A DNA stretch of 64,000 nucleotides from Mesorhizobium sp. 1M-11 (GCF_001303895.1 NZ_LJSD01000037.1:124001-188000), one strand, 5' to 3'; counted from the stretch's first letter, positions 37,343-46,033 are shown. The notes: generated by a model from the sequence alone, not told the origin. A program made the numbers and translations.

Positions 37343-38376
37343 TATGCAACCTGCTCGAACGGCACAGGGATGCTGCTCACCGCCTCCATCCAGTCCGGTG
37401 TCGGCAGGTTCTTGCTGCGCAGGAATTCCGGATTGAACAGTTTCGACTGGTAGCGCGTGCCGTAGTCGCACAGGATGGTCACGATGGTATGACCGGGTCC
37501 GAGTTCGCGGGCCAGGCGAATGGCGCCGGCAATGTTGATGCCGGTCGAACCACCGACACACAGCCCCTCTTCTTGGATCAGGTCGAAAACGATGGGCAAT
37601 GCCTCTTCGTCCGGAATCTGGAAGGAGAAGTCCGGGGTGAACCCGTCGAGGTTGGCGGTGATGCGTCCCTGTCCGATGCCCTCCGTGATCGAGCTGCCTT
37701 CGGCCTTCAGCTCGCCGTTGGTGTAGAAGGAAAAGAGCGCCGCCCCCAGGGGATCGGCCAGCGCGATCTTGACGTCCTTGCTCTTGCCCTTGAGGCCGGC
37801 GGCCACGCCGGCCAGCGTGCCGCCAGAACCAACGGCGGAAACGAAACCGTGGACCTTGCCGCCGGTCTGCGCCCAGATCTCCTCCGCAGTGGTGCGGATA
37901 TGGCCATCGCGATTGGCGACATTGTCGAACTGATTGGCCCAGATCGCACCGTTCGGCTCGCTTTTCGCCATCTGTTCGGCGAGGCGACCGGAAAGTTTCA
38001 CATAGTTGTTGGGGTTCTTGTACGGGACCGCCGGAACCTCGATCAGTTCGGCGCCAAGCAGCCGGATGGTATCCTTCTTCTCCTGGCTTTGCGTGTCCGG
38101 AATGACGATGACCGTGCGATAGCCGAGCGCCTTGGCGACCAGGGTGAGCCCGATGCCGGTGTTACCGGCTGTGCCCTCGACGATGACACCGCCCGGTTTC
38201 AGAAGACCGCGTTGCTCCGCATCGCGGATAATGAAAAGCCCGGCGCGGTCCTTGACCGACTGACCGGGGTTCATGAACTCGGCTTTGCCCAATATCTCGC
38301 AGCCGGTCTCTTCCGAGGCGCGGTTGAGGCGGATCAGCGGCGTATTGCCGATGGCGTCAATCACCGAACGGTGCAT
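37342..38376 (-). CDS. cysK: Cysteine synthase (O-acetylserine sulfhydrylase)
   Basis: 344 residues. PLP enzyme joining O-acetylserine and sulfide to cysteine. The PLP lysine lies in MNPGQSVKDRAG, the asparagine loop in VEGTAGNTGIGL, and the glycine-rich phosphate loop in VGSGGTLAG. The C terminus is longer than in E. coli CysK (the extra residues are at the end, IPVPFEQVA). Downstream alaX, sseA and the GNAT gene follow on the same strand. Cystathionine beta-synthase-like members have similar motifs, which is the main alternative. Confidence 0.92.
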   Translation of the reverse strand: MHRSVIDAIGNTPLIRLNRASEETGCEILGKAEFMNPGQSVKDRAGLFIIRDAEQRGLLKPGGVIVEGTAGNTGIGLTLVAKALGYRTVIVIPDTQSQEKKDTIRLLGAELIEVPAVPYKNPNNYVKLSGRLAEQMAKSEPNGAIWANQFDNVANRDGHIRTTAEEIWAQTGGKVHGFVSAVGSGGTLAGVAAGLKGKSKDVKIALADPLGAALFSFYTNGELKAEGSSITEGIGQGRITANLDGFTPDFSFQIPDEEALPIVFDLIQEEGLCVGGSTGINIAGAIRLARELGPGHTIVTILCDYGTRYQSKLFNPEFLRSKNLPTPDWMEAVSSIPVPFEQVA

Positions 38377-38589
38377 GGGGAATCCTTCTCGTGTCAGCGA
38401 GGAACCCTAGAAACGCTGGCTTGCCGTTTCAAGGCTCGAATTGACCTGGACCAGTTGCATCCGCCATTGCAACCTGACGAATGAACGAAAACATCAGTCC
38501 AAACTAAAATAGTGGGCATCCAAGAACATGCTTTCCTTTCGACTTCCGCACGGCTAGATGACCCATTGAAAGAGCTTTCGGGACACTGA

Positions 38590-39414
38590 ATGACACTCTA
38601 TCGGGCCAACCCGAAAGACGGCGTTGCCTGGATCACCGGGGGCAGTTCCGGCATCGGCAGGGAACTTGCGAAGGAATTGGCGTCGAAAGGCTTCATCGTG
38701 GCGGTCACCGCCCGCGAGGAAGACCATATCGGCCTGCTGATCACGGAAACGGCTTCCCTGCCCGGCCGGATCGTTGCCTTTCCATGCGATGTCACCGATG
38801 AACAAGGCATGGCCGACACCGTCGTCGCCATAGAGGCCGATCTCGGCCCGATCGTGCTCGCCGTCTTCAACGCCGGCAGCTACACGCAGGTTGCCGGCGA
38901 CAACCTGTCGGTGCGCAAATTCCGCCGCACCTTCGATGTCAACGTCATGGGCATCGTGCATGGGCTCGTGCCGACAGTGAAGTTCATGCGCAAGCATGGC
39001 CGCGGTCATATCGTCATGGTTGGCTCGATCAGCGCCTATTTCGGCTGGCCGACGACAGCCGCCTACGGCGCCACGAAGGCCGCCATCAATGTCATGGCGC
39101 AGTCGCTGAAATTCGATCTCGACAAGCTGAACATCCGGGTCCAGGTGATGAACCCCGGTTTCATCGACACACCGATGACGCAGAAGAACGGCGTTCGCCT
39201 GCCGGCAATCATTTCCTCGACCTGCGCCGCCGACAGGATGATGCGAGGCATTGAAACGGGTGGTTTCGAGATCACCTTCCCGCGCCGTTTCACATTGTGT
39301 CTCAAGGTGCTCGGCATGCTGCCGCATCCGCTCCGCCACTGGTTCCTCAACCGGATGACAGGATGGGGCGACAGGCCGTTGAGTTTCGGCCGCAAGCCAC
39401 GCCAACCCATCTAG
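38590..39414 (+). CDS. Short-chain dehydrogenase/reductase
   Basis: 274 residues. Cofactor motif TGGSSGIG, then FNAGSYT (NAG), catalytic serine in GSISAYFGW and YxxxK in YGATKAA; the C-terminal tail is longer and hydrophobic than in FabG. This is a classical SDR with unknown substrate. The preceding 212 bases back to cysK hold no gene. It is followed by a hydrolase after 83 bases, on the same strand, so the two may be cotranscribed. Confidence 0.88.
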   Translation: MTLYRANPKDGVAWITGGSSGIGRELAKELASKGFIVAVTAREEDHIGLLITETASLPGRIVAFPCDVTDEQGMADTVVAIEADLGPIVLAVFNAGSYTQVAGDNLSVRKFRRTFDVNVMGIVHGLVPTVKFMRKHGRGHIVMVGSISAYFGWPTTAAYGATKAAINVMAQSLKFDLDKLNIRVQVMNPGFIDTPMTQKNGVRLPAIISSTCAADRMMRGIETGGFEITFPRRFTLCLKVLGMLPHPLRHWFLNRMTGWGDRPLSFGRKPRQPI

Positions 39415-39497
39415 GGGGACGTGTTCAGGCATCCCGCCCACCCGTTGCTTGTAGCCAGCCACCACAATAGTTTGCGCCGATCGTTCTGGAGTTTGTC

Positions 39498-40811
39498 ATG
39501 GGGCGCCGTATCGCGGTGATGTTCCTCGGCCTGATCATCCTGATCGCCCTGGCGGCTTTGTTGGGGCCGCGCGTACCGGTCGACACCAAAATCCGCTTCG
39601 ACCCTTCGAAGATCGGCGACGATCCACAGGCTTATCTCATTCGCGAGGAAGCCAGGGTGCCGAACATTCGCGACGGGTTGGAAAAGGAGATCGTCTGGGC
39701 CAACCCGATGATTCAAGCCAGGACGCCGCTTGCCGTGGTCTATATTCATGGCTTCTCGGCCTCCAAGGAAGAAACCCGTCCACTGGCCGACAAGGTGGCG
39801 GAAGAACTCGACGCTAACCTGTTCTACACGCGCCTGACCGGCCACGGCCGGGATGGTCCAGCCATGGCTGAAGGCAACGTCAATGCCTGGATCAACGACT
39901 ATGAGGAAGCGCTCGCCATAGGCCGGACAATCGGTGACAAGGTAATTGTCATCGCGACCTCCACAGGCGCTTCGCTCGCGACGTGGGCAGCGACCCAACC
40001 GGACGCCTCGAAGGATGTCATAGGCATGGCGCTCCTCTCGCCAAACTACGGCGTACAGGCTTCCGGCGCCGAGATGCTGTTATGGCCATGGGGCAAGCAG
40101 CTGGCAGAGTTGATCATCGGCAAGGAACGTTCGTTCGTGCCACGCAACGCCCTGCACGAAAAGTACTGGACCTGGCGCTATCCCACCACGGCGCTGCTGC
40201 CGATGGCCGCGTTGACCGAACTCGCCTATCGGGCGCCGGTCGGGGATGCCAAGGTGCCAGCACTTTTCATCTTCTCAAACGATGACAAGGTGGTGCGTGC
40301 GGAGCGGACGCGCGAAATCGCCTCGCGCTGGGGTGCTCTGCATGAAGAAGTGCCTGTCGACAACAGCGGGGACCCCGACAACCACGTCATCGCCGGCAAC
40401 GTGCTGTCGCCCGGCACGACCGATTTCATCGCCCAACGGATTGTCGTGTGGGTAAAGGCATTGATGGACGACGTGCCGCCCGCCATGCACCGGATGGAGC
40501 GTCGACAAAGGCCGACGCTCCAAAACAATAAGATCCCGACGCCGCCTCAGATGGCGGCGGTGATGATGATCTCGACAAGGTACTGCGGGCCAGCCAGCTT
40601 GGCCTCGCCAGTGGCGCGGGCCGGCGTGTTGCCCTGCGGCACCCAGGCATCCCACTCCTTGTTCATCTCGGCGAAGGTGCCCATGTCGGAGAGCCAGATG
40701 ATCGCCTGCAGGATCTTGGTCTTGTCGGTGCCGGCCTTTGCGAGCAATGCATCGACGGTCGCCAGGATATCCTTGGTCTGTTCGCCGACGGTCTTGCCCT
40801 CGCCGACCTGA
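39498..40811 (+). CDS. Alpha/beta-hydrolase with an apparently extended 3' end
   Basis: 437 residues in the open frame. Residues 1-22 are a hydrophobic signal/anchor (MGRRIAVMFLGLIILIALAA). The hydrolase core has VVYIHGFSASKEE, RLTGHGRDG, the nucleophile elbow in IATSTGASLAT (S in STGAS), FIFSNDDKVV (Asp) and NHVI (His). Homologous sequence appears to end near VKALMDD at about residue 325. The last roughly 90 residues run antisense through the whole 3' part of ridA and include a 9-bp hairpin (40496-40521). A lost stop codon or a frameshift is likely; the first 330 residues are sound. Confidence 0.72.
   Translation: MGRRIAVMFLGLIILIALAALLGPRVPVDTKIRFDPSKIGDDPQAYLIREEARVPNIRDGLEKEIVWANPMIQARTPLAVVYIHGFSASKEETRPLADKVAEELDANLFYTRLTGHGRDGPAMAEGNVNAWINDYEEALAIGRTIGDKVIVIATSTGASLATWAATQPDASKDVIGMALLSPNYGVQASGAEMLLWPWGKQLAELIIGKERSFVPRNALHEKYWTWRYPTTALLPMAALTELAYRAPVGDAKVPALFIFSNDDKVVRAERTREIASRWGALHEEVPVDNSGDPDNHVIAGNVLSPGTTDFIAQRIVVWVKALMDDVPPAMHRMERRQRPTLQNNKIPTPPQMAAVMMISTRYCGPASLASPVARAGVLPCGTQASHSLFISAKVPMSESQMIACRILVLSVPAFASNASTVARISLVCSPTVLPSPT
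40496..40521. other. Stem-loop inside the hydrolase 3' reading frame
   Basis: GGAGCGTCG (40496-40504) pairs perfectly with CGACGCTCC (40513-40521), eight-base loop. It sits 26 bases from the ridA stop and where the conserved hydrolase sequence ends, so it is probably the original intergenic terminator hairpin. No T-tract follows. Confidence 0.6.
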
Positions 40812-40888
40812 CCGGCGAGATAGGCGGTATTGCCGTGGATGACCACCTGGCTCATGCGGGGGCCGACATCGATGCGACGAACGCTCAT
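40547..40888 (-). CDS. RidA-family protein (Rid/YjgF)
   Basis: 113 residues, normal for the family. RidA-type proteins hydrolyse reactive enamine/imine intermediates formed by PLP enzymes. Conserved features: HGNTAYLAGQVG, TKDILATVDALLAKAG, WDAWVPQGNTPARAT and the C-terminal LVEIIITAA. The arginine of the active site is in TPARATGEA. The gene is antisense to the tail of the preceding hydrolase open frame. Confidence 0.92.
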   Translation of the reverse strand: MSVRRIDVGPRMSQVVIHGNTAYLAGQVGEGKTVGEQTKDILATVDALLAKAGTDKTKILQAIIWLSDMGTFAEMNKEWDAWVPQGNTPARATGEAKLAGPQYLVEIIITAAI

Positions 40889-41055
40889 GGATATGTCCTT
40901 TCCTGATTGGAAAGGCTTCTTTAGAGAGCGCCTCGCCCCCCGACAAGGTCAAGGACAACGAATAGGGCCGCAGGCGCAATCAGTCATCTCCGCTGTCATA
41001 GCGTGCTGCGCTTCCAGCGAACTTTACAGCTTTTTTCGCAGTCCGTGTTGACACA

Positions 41056-41070
41056 TGTAATAACATAACA
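41056..41070 (+). promoter_or_regulatory. Zur-like operator upstream of aztA
   Basis: TGTAAT-AAC-ATAACA, an imperfect inverted repeat sharing its plan with the site upstream of aztD. It lies just after a TTGACA (41048-41053), so bound Zur would cover the promoter. The identity as a Zur site is inferred from similarity between the two sites and from the genes. Confidence 0.65.
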
Positions 41071-41101
41071 TACGACCTCTTTCGTAAGAGCACGGACTAC
41101 C

Positions 41102-41926
41102 ATGAGCCAAGCCGCCCTCACCTTTCGCGACCTCACCCTCGGCTATGGCAGCCACCCCGCCGTTCATCACCTGAACGGGACTGTCCAGAAAGGTTCGCTG
41201 ACCGCCGTTGTCGGCGCCAATGGCTCAGGCAAGTCGACCCTCATGAAAGGCATCGTCGGAGCGCTCCGGCCGATGGCTGGCGCCGTCGTCGAGATGCCGG
41301 GCATACGTATTGCCTATCTGCCGCAACAGTCCGAGCTCGACCGCAGTTTCCCCGCGCGGGTCGTCGATCTGGTCTCGCTCGGCCTTTGGCCACGCCGAGG
41401 CCTGTTGAGCCGGCACACTGCGGAGGATCGCGCGTCGGTCAGCAAGGCGCTCATGGCGGTCGGCCTTGAAGGATTTGAGCCCCGCGCGTTGGACACGCTT
41501 TCCGGCGGCCAGTTGCAGCGTGCGCTGTTCGCCCGTGTGCTGGTGCAGGACGCCGATCTCATCCTGCTCGACGAGCCGTTCAACGCCATTGACGCCAAGA
41601 CGGTTGGTGATCTGATCGCGTTGATCAAACGCTGGCACGGCGAAGACCGCACGGTGATGGTGGTTGCGCACGACCTCGAATTGGTTCGGCAGAACTTTCC
41701 CGAAACGCTGCTGCTCGCGCGCCGCACGGTGGCCTGGGGCAACACGTCCGCGACATTGAGTGCGGAAAACATGCTGCGTGCCCGCAGGTTCCACGAAGCC
41801 TGGGAAGATGACGCGCCCTGGTGCGAGCCGGACGGTCATGACCATGGCCACGACGATCATGGGAACGACCACGCGCACCACGACCACCATCACGATCATC
41901 CTGCAAGGCAGAGGGCGGCATCGTGA
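41102..41926 (+). CDS. aztA: Zinc ABC transporter ATP-binding protein, AztA-type
   Basis: 274 residues. ABC ATPase with Walker A GANGSGKST, signature LSGGQLQR and Walker B ILLDEP, energising zinc import. The C-terminal 31 residues (244-274) contain a His-rich tail (DGHDHGHDDH and HHDHHHDHP), a probable zinc-sensing or buffering segment. The stop overlaps the start of aztB by four bases. A Zur-like box and a TTGACA promoter lie upstream. Confidence 0.9.
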   Translation: MSQAALTFRDLTLGYGSHPAVHHLNGTVQKGSLTAVVGANGSGKSTLMKGIVGALRPMAGAVVEMPGIRIAYLPQQSELDRSFPARVVDLVSLGLWPRRGLLSRHTAEDRASVSKALMAVGLEGFEPRALDTLSGGQLQRALFARVLVQDADLILLDEPFNAIDAKTVGDLIALIKRWHGEDRTVMVVAHDLELVRQNFPETLLLARRTVAWGNTSATLSAENMLRARRFHEAWEDDAPWCEPDGHDHGHDDHGNDHAHHDHHHDHPARQRAAS

Positions 41927-42798
41927 ATTCGCTCTACGCCTTCTTCATTGCCCCCTTTGCCGACTTCGCCTTCATGCAACGGGCCTTGGCCGGTTCGCTG
42001 ATGTTGTCGCTCGGCGCATGCCCGGTCGGCGTCTTCCTGATGCTGCGGCGCATGAGCCTTTCCGGCGATGCCATGGCGCATGCCATCCTGCCCGGTGCTG
42101 CCGCCGGTTTCCTGTTCTACGGGCTGGAAATCCTGCCGATGACCGTCGGCGGACTGATCGCCGGCGTCATCGTCGCACTCGGTGCCGGCGCGGTTTCGCG
42201 CTTTTCCATTCAGCGCGAAGATGCTTCGATGGCGGCGTTCTACCTGATCTCGCTGGCGATCGGCGTGCTGATGGTTTCGATCCGCGGCTCCAGCATCGAC
42301 CTGATGCACGTGCTGTTCGGTACCGTGCTGGCGCTCAACAATGAGGCGCTGGTCCTGATTGGCGGCATTGCCGTGGTCACGCTGGTCGCTCTTTTCGTTT
42401 TCTGGCGGGCGCTCGTGGCGGAATGCCTGGATCCGCTATTCCTGCGTTCGGTCAGCAGGCTGGGCAGCCCAGTGCATTTCATTTTCCTCGGACTCGTGGT
42501 GCTCAACCTCGTCGGAGGATTCCAGGCGCTTGGCACCCTGCTCTCCGTCGGCCTGATGATCCTGCCCGCCGCCGCCGCCCGTTTCTGGAGCCAGCGCGTC
42601 GGACCGATGTGCGTGCTCGCCGTCGCACTCGGCTTTGCCTCCTGCGCTGCCGGACTTCTGCTGTCCTACCATGCGGCGCTGCCGTCCGGCCCGGCCATCA
42701 TCCTCTCTGCCGGCGCCGCCTATATCGCTTCCATCCTGGCTGGACCGCGCGGCGTGCTGCGCTCGCGCCTCGTCCACCACCGCCACAGAACCGCCTGA
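41923..42798 (+). CDS. aztB: Zinc ABC transporter permease, AztB-type
   Basis: 291 residues with about eight to nine hydrophobic segments; the ABC-3 family hallmarks SLGACPVGVFLMLRRMSLSGDAMAHAILPG and, later, LGTLLSVGLMILPAAAARFW are present. Starts at GTG 41923, overlapping aztA. It forms the membrane channel with AztA and receives zinc from AztC, which starts 20 bases downstream. Confidence 0.9.
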   Translation: MNSLYAFFIAPFADFAFMQRALAGSLMLSLGACPVGVFLMLRRMSLSGDAMAHAILPGAAAGFLFYGLEILPMTVGGLIAGVIVALGAGAVSRFSIQREDASMAAFYLISLAIGVLMVSIRGSSIDLMHVLFGTVLALNNEALVLIGGIAVVTLVALFVFWRALVAECLDPLFLRSVSRLGSPVHFIFLGLVVLNLVGGFQALGTLLSVGLMILPAAAARFWSQRVGPMCVLAVALGFASCAAGLLLSYHAALPSGPAIILSAGAAYIASILAGPRGVLRSRLVHHRHRTA

Positions 42799-42817
42799 CC
42801 GTTCAAAGGAGTTGGCC

Positions 42818-43759
42818 ATGCTTAAATCGATCCGTCGCGCCCTGATGTTGAGCGTTATAACATTAACAACCATCACCGCGGGGCATGCCTTCGCCGAACC
42901 TTTGAAGGTCGTCGCCAGCTTTTCGATTATCGGCGATTTCGCTAAGAATGTCGGTGGCGATCGTGTTGATGTGACGACGCTGGTCGGCCCGGATGGCGAC
43001 GCCCATGTCTACGAGCCAAGCCCGGCTGACGCCGTCTCTATGGCCTCCGCCAAGCTTGTCCTCGTCAACGGCCTGCACTTCGAGGGCTTCCTGCAGCGCC
43101 TAGTCGAGGCAAGCGCCAGCAAGGCAAGCATTGTCGAACTGACCAAGGGCATCACCCCGATCGACTTCAAACCGGAATTCGCCGAAGCCGAGGAAGCCGA
43201 AGGCAGCCATGAAGGTCACAACCATGGCTCAACCGATCCGCATGCATTCCAGTCGGTCGTGAACGCCAAGGTCTATGTGAAGAACGTCGCCGATGCCTTC
43301 TGCAATGCCGACAACGCCGGCTGCGACACCTACAAGGCCAACGCCGCCGCCTATACCGAAAAGCTCGACGCCCTGGACAAGGAGGTGCGCGAGGCGATTG
43401 CCGCAATCCCGCAGGAGAAGCGTGTCGTCATCACCTCGCATGACGCATTCGGCTATTTCGAGCACGAATACGGACTGACTTTCCTGGCACCACAGGGACT
43501 TTCGACTGAATCCGAACCCTCGGCCGCCGACGTTGCCAAGCTGGTCGAACAGGTGAAGCAGCAAAAGGCTGCGGCGATCTTTGTCGAAAACATCACCAAT
43601 CCGCGCCTGATCGAACAGATCTCGGTCGAGACGGACGTCAAGGTGGGCGGCACGCTCTATTCGGACGCCTTGTCGAAGGCTGACGGTCCGGCCGCGACCT
43701 ACATCGACCTGATGCGCAACAACATCAAGCAGATAAAAGGCGCCATCCTCGGCAGCTAG
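42818..43759 (+). CDS. aztC: Zinc-binding periplasmic protein, AztC-type
   Basis: 313 residues from ATG 42818, preceded by AAAGGAG. Signal peptide to about residue 26. This cluster-A1 binding protein has a candidate ligand in DAHVYEPSP (H63), a His-rich acidic loop (EEAEGSHEGHNHG, about 126-137) and STDPHAF (H142); a further ligand is probably in ITSHDAFGYFE. It delivers zinc to AztB. Fourth gene aztD follows after a terminator and its own promoter. Confidence 0.9.
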   Translation: MLKSIRRALMLSVITLTTITAGHAFAEPLKVVASFSIIGDFAKNVGGDRVDVTTLVGPDGDAHVYEPSPADAVSMASAKLVLVNGLHFEGFLQRLVEASASKASIVELTKGITPIDFKPEFAEAEEAEGSHEGHNHGSTDPHAFQSVVNAKVYVKNVADAFCNADNAGCDTYKANAAAYTEKLDALDKEVREAIAAIPQEKRVVITSHDAFGYFEHEYGLTFLAPQGLSTESEPSAADVAKLVEQVKQQKAAAIFVENITNPRLIEQISVETDVKVGGTLYSDALSKADGPAATYIDLMRNNIKQIKGAILGS

Positions 43760-43809
43760 AGAGTAACTCTCACGTATCCATCGATCTAGCTGATCGGCAT
43801 CACTTTCCT

Positions 43810-43837
43810 GGCGGAAGGGATCCCTTCCGCCTATTTT
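43810..43837 (+). terminator. Intrinsic terminator between aztC and aztD
   Basis: GGCGGAAGGG and CCCTTCCGCC form a perfect palindrome (43810-43831) followed by TATTTT. It separates the aztABC transcript from the aztD promoter. Confidence 0.88.
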
Positions 43838-43848
43838 CGGCATCGACA

Positions 43849-43863
43849 TGTTATTAGATAACA
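43849..43863 (+). promoter_or_regulatory. Zur-like operator upstream of aztD
   Basis: TGTTAT-TAG-ATAACA is a perfect six-base inverted repeat with a three-base spacer, 16 bases before the aztD ATG and just before its ribosome-binding site. It resembles the site upstream of aztA. Zur identity is inferred. Confidence 0.72.
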
Positions 43864-43878
43864 TTACAGGAGAATTCC

Positions 43879-45087
43879 ATGAGACGCCTTCTGGCCGCAG
43901 CCTCGATCGCCGCGCTTGCTGTGAGTATGGCCACAACCTCGTCCCTCGCCGAGGAAAAAACCGCATGGCGCCTGTTTGTCTCGGATCACAGCGAACCGGT
44001 CATCAACGTCGTCGATGCCCTCACCGGCAATAAGATCGAGACGCTATCGGTGAAAGGACCAGCCTCGCTGTATCGCAGTAACAGCGGCCGCACCGTGTTT
44101 GCCGTGCAAGGCAAAGCCGACGCTGTGTCCGCCGTCTCCACCGGCATCACCTTCGAGGACCATGGCGATCACGGAGATATCGAAGTCACGGCGCCCAGGC
44201 TGACGGGAACGGAGATCACCGGAACGAAGCCATCGCATTTCGTCGAGCATGGCGGCGAATTCGCATTGTTCTTCGACGGTGAAGGCGCCGCCCGGATCCT
44301 CGACGAAAAAACGGCTCTCGAAGGTGGGACGAGCGTCCGCGAGATAAAGGCCGAGGCACCGCATCACGGTGTTGCCGCGGTCTATGGTGACTATGTTATG
44401 TTGTCGGAACCCAACAAGGAAAAGCCAGACGAGCTGCCGGTCGGCATCCGTGCCGTCGACAGTGCAGGCAAGCAGGTCGGCGACATCCACGCTTGTCCGG
44501 ACCTGCATGGCGAGGCGACGTCCGGCAACGTTCTCCTCTTCGCTTGCGCGAGTGGTATCTTGCTGGTTCGCGATGGAGATCAGGCGCCGTCCATCGAGCA
44601 CATCGCCTACCCTGCCAGCTTGCCGTCCGGAAAGGTGACGACGCTGCTCGGTGGCAAGGGCCTGCAATATTTCCTCGGCAACTACGGCGCTGACCGACTG
44701 GCGCTTATCGACCCTTCGGCCAAAGATATGTTCCGGCTGGTCGACCTGCCGACACGACGCGTGCATTTTGCAGTGGATCCGATCCGGCCTCGCTTCGCCT
44801 ATGCCTTCACCGAAGACGGCCAACTCCATCAGGTCGACATCGTCGCGGGCAAGATCACGCAGTCCGTGAAGCTGACCGACCCCTACTCGATGGACGGCCA
44901 TTGGAGCGATCCGCGCCCTCGCGTCGCAGTTGCTGGCGACCGCATCGTCGTCACCGATCCGTTGAAGGCCCAACTCCATCTCGTCGACGCAACAAGCTTT
45001 GCAAAGACGGGCGACATCCCGCTCGCCGGCAAGCCTTTCAACATCGTCGCAGTCGGTGGCTCAGGCGAAACACACGCAACCGAATAG
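43879..45087 (+). CDS. aztD: Zinc metallochaperone AztD
   Basis: 402 residues with a signal peptide (MRRLLAAASIAALAVSMA). The mature part has repeated short beta strands of a beta-propeller, for example GNKIETLSVKG and QLHQVDIVAGKI. A His/Asp-rich segment, EDHGDHGD (93-100), and HFVEHGGE (120-127) are likely zinc sites; two cysteines (HACPDL, LLFACAS) could form a disulfide. In Paracoccus the AztD chaperone passes zinc to AztC. Its own Zur-like promoter implies expression in zinc limitation. Confidence 0.87.
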   Translation: MRRLLAAASIAALAVSMATTSSLAEEKTAWRLFVSDHSEPVINVVDALTGNKIETLSVKGPASLYRSNSGRTVFAVQGKADAVSAVSTGITFEDHGDHGDIEVTAPRLTGTEITGTKPSHFVEHGGEFALFFDGEGAARILDEKTALEGGTSVREIKAEAPHHGVAAVYGDYVMLSEPNKEKPDELPVGIRAVDSAGKQVGDIHACPDLHGEATSGNVLLFACASGILLVRDGDQAPSIEHIAYPASLPSGKVTTLLGGKGLQYFLGNYGADRLALIDPSAKDMFRLVDLPTRRVHFAVDPIRPRFAYAFTEDGQLHQVDIVAGKITQSVKLTDPYSMDGHWSDPRPRVAVAGDRIVVTDPLKAQLHLVDATSFAKTGDIPLAGKPFNIVAVGGSGETHATE

Positions 45088-45101
45088 CCTCCTCCCAAGG
45101 C

Positions 45102-45142
45102 TAGAGCGTTTCCGTTTTTCACGGAAATACGGAAACGCTCTA
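45102..45142. repeat. Half-length palindromic repeat, copy 5
   Basis: Only the second module: TAGAGCGTTTCCG...CGGAAACGCTCTA, an inverted repeat. It lies between convergent aztD and lysR, and its last three bases (45140-45142) are the lysR stop codon on the minus strand. Confidence 0.9.
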
Positions 45143-46033
45143 ACCGCGCCGCTGCCGCCTGACAAAATCGACAAAGGCTCGCAGTGGCGCGGGCACGTGC
45201 CTGCGGCCCGGATAGTAGAGAGACGGGCCGGGAAACGGCGGCAACCAATCATCCAGCACGCTGACCAGACGGCCAGCCTCGATGTCCTGCCGCACATACT
45301 CCTCGAAAGTCGCCCAGAAACCGACGCCATCCAGGCAGGCGCGCCGTTGCGAAGTGATGTTGCTGGACAGCAGCCTGGCTTGCGGCTCGATCTTCTCAAG
45401 CACGCCGTCACGTTCGAATTCCCATGGCAGTTTCATTCCGCTCGGAAACTGTGTGCGAATACAGGGACGCCCAAGCAGGTCGCGCGGCTTCAGGATCGGA
45501 GCACCTGCCGCGATGACGGATGGCGTGGCCACCACGACATAGCGTTGTGGTGGACTGAGCGGGATGGCGATCATGTCCTGCGCCAGGCTTTCCCCCCAGC
45601 GCACGCCGGCATCGAACCCGGCAGACACGATGTCGATAAAAGCCGTCTCGGCGACGATCTCCGCTCGTATGCGGGGGAACGCGTCGAGAAACGGACCGAG
45701 AAGGGGCGCAAGCACAAGATCGATCGCCGGCTGTGGAGCGTTGATGCGCAGCGTACCGTTGGGGCTGTCACTATCCGACTGCAGATGATCGACGGCCGAT
45801 ATGATGTCGGCAAGCGCCGGCGTCAACCGTTCGAGCAACCGCGTGCCGGCCTCGGTCGGCGCGACGCTGCGTGTCGTGCGATTCAGCAGCCGCAGGTCGA
45901 GCGCGGCCTCCAGATCGCGCACCTGCTGGCTGAGTGTCGAGGCGGACACGCCGCGTTCAACGGCAGCTGCCCGGAAATTACGGCGGCGGGCAACGGCGGC
46001 AAAAGCGGCGAGCAGATTGAGATCGATCGGCAT
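45140..46033 (-). CDS. LysR-family transcriptional regulator
   Basis: 297 residues from ATG 46033; a GTG at 46048 would add five residues. The N-terminal helix-turn-helix reads DLNLLAAFAAVARRRNFRAAA...VSASTLSQQVRDLE; the effector-binding domain follows. The stop codon (TAG) is supplied by repeat copy 5. It is divergent from the aldo/keto reductase with a gap of 112 bases and probably regulates it, which is the usual LysR layout. Confidence 0.9.
   Translation of the reverse strand: MPIDLNLLAAFAAVARRRNFRAAAVERGVSASTLSQQVRDLEAALDLRLLNRTTRSVAPTEAGTRLLERLTPALADIISAVDHLQSDSDSPNGTLRINAPQPAIDLVLAPLLGPFLDAFPRIRAEIVAETAFIDIVSAGFDAGVRWGESLAQDMIAIPLSPPQRYVVVATPSVIAAGAPILKPRDLLGRPCIRTQFPSGMKLPWEFERDGVLEKIEPQARLLSSNITSQRRACLDGVGFWATFEEYVRQDIEAGRLVSVLDDWLPPFPGPSLYYPGRRHVPAPLRAFVDFVRRQRRG

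Noticed and set aside
40981..41101. Possible riboswitch or small RNA in the region before aztA
   Set aside because: The AT-rich palindromic motif and TTGACA explain the region as a zinc-regulated promoter; no stable structured RNA was seen.
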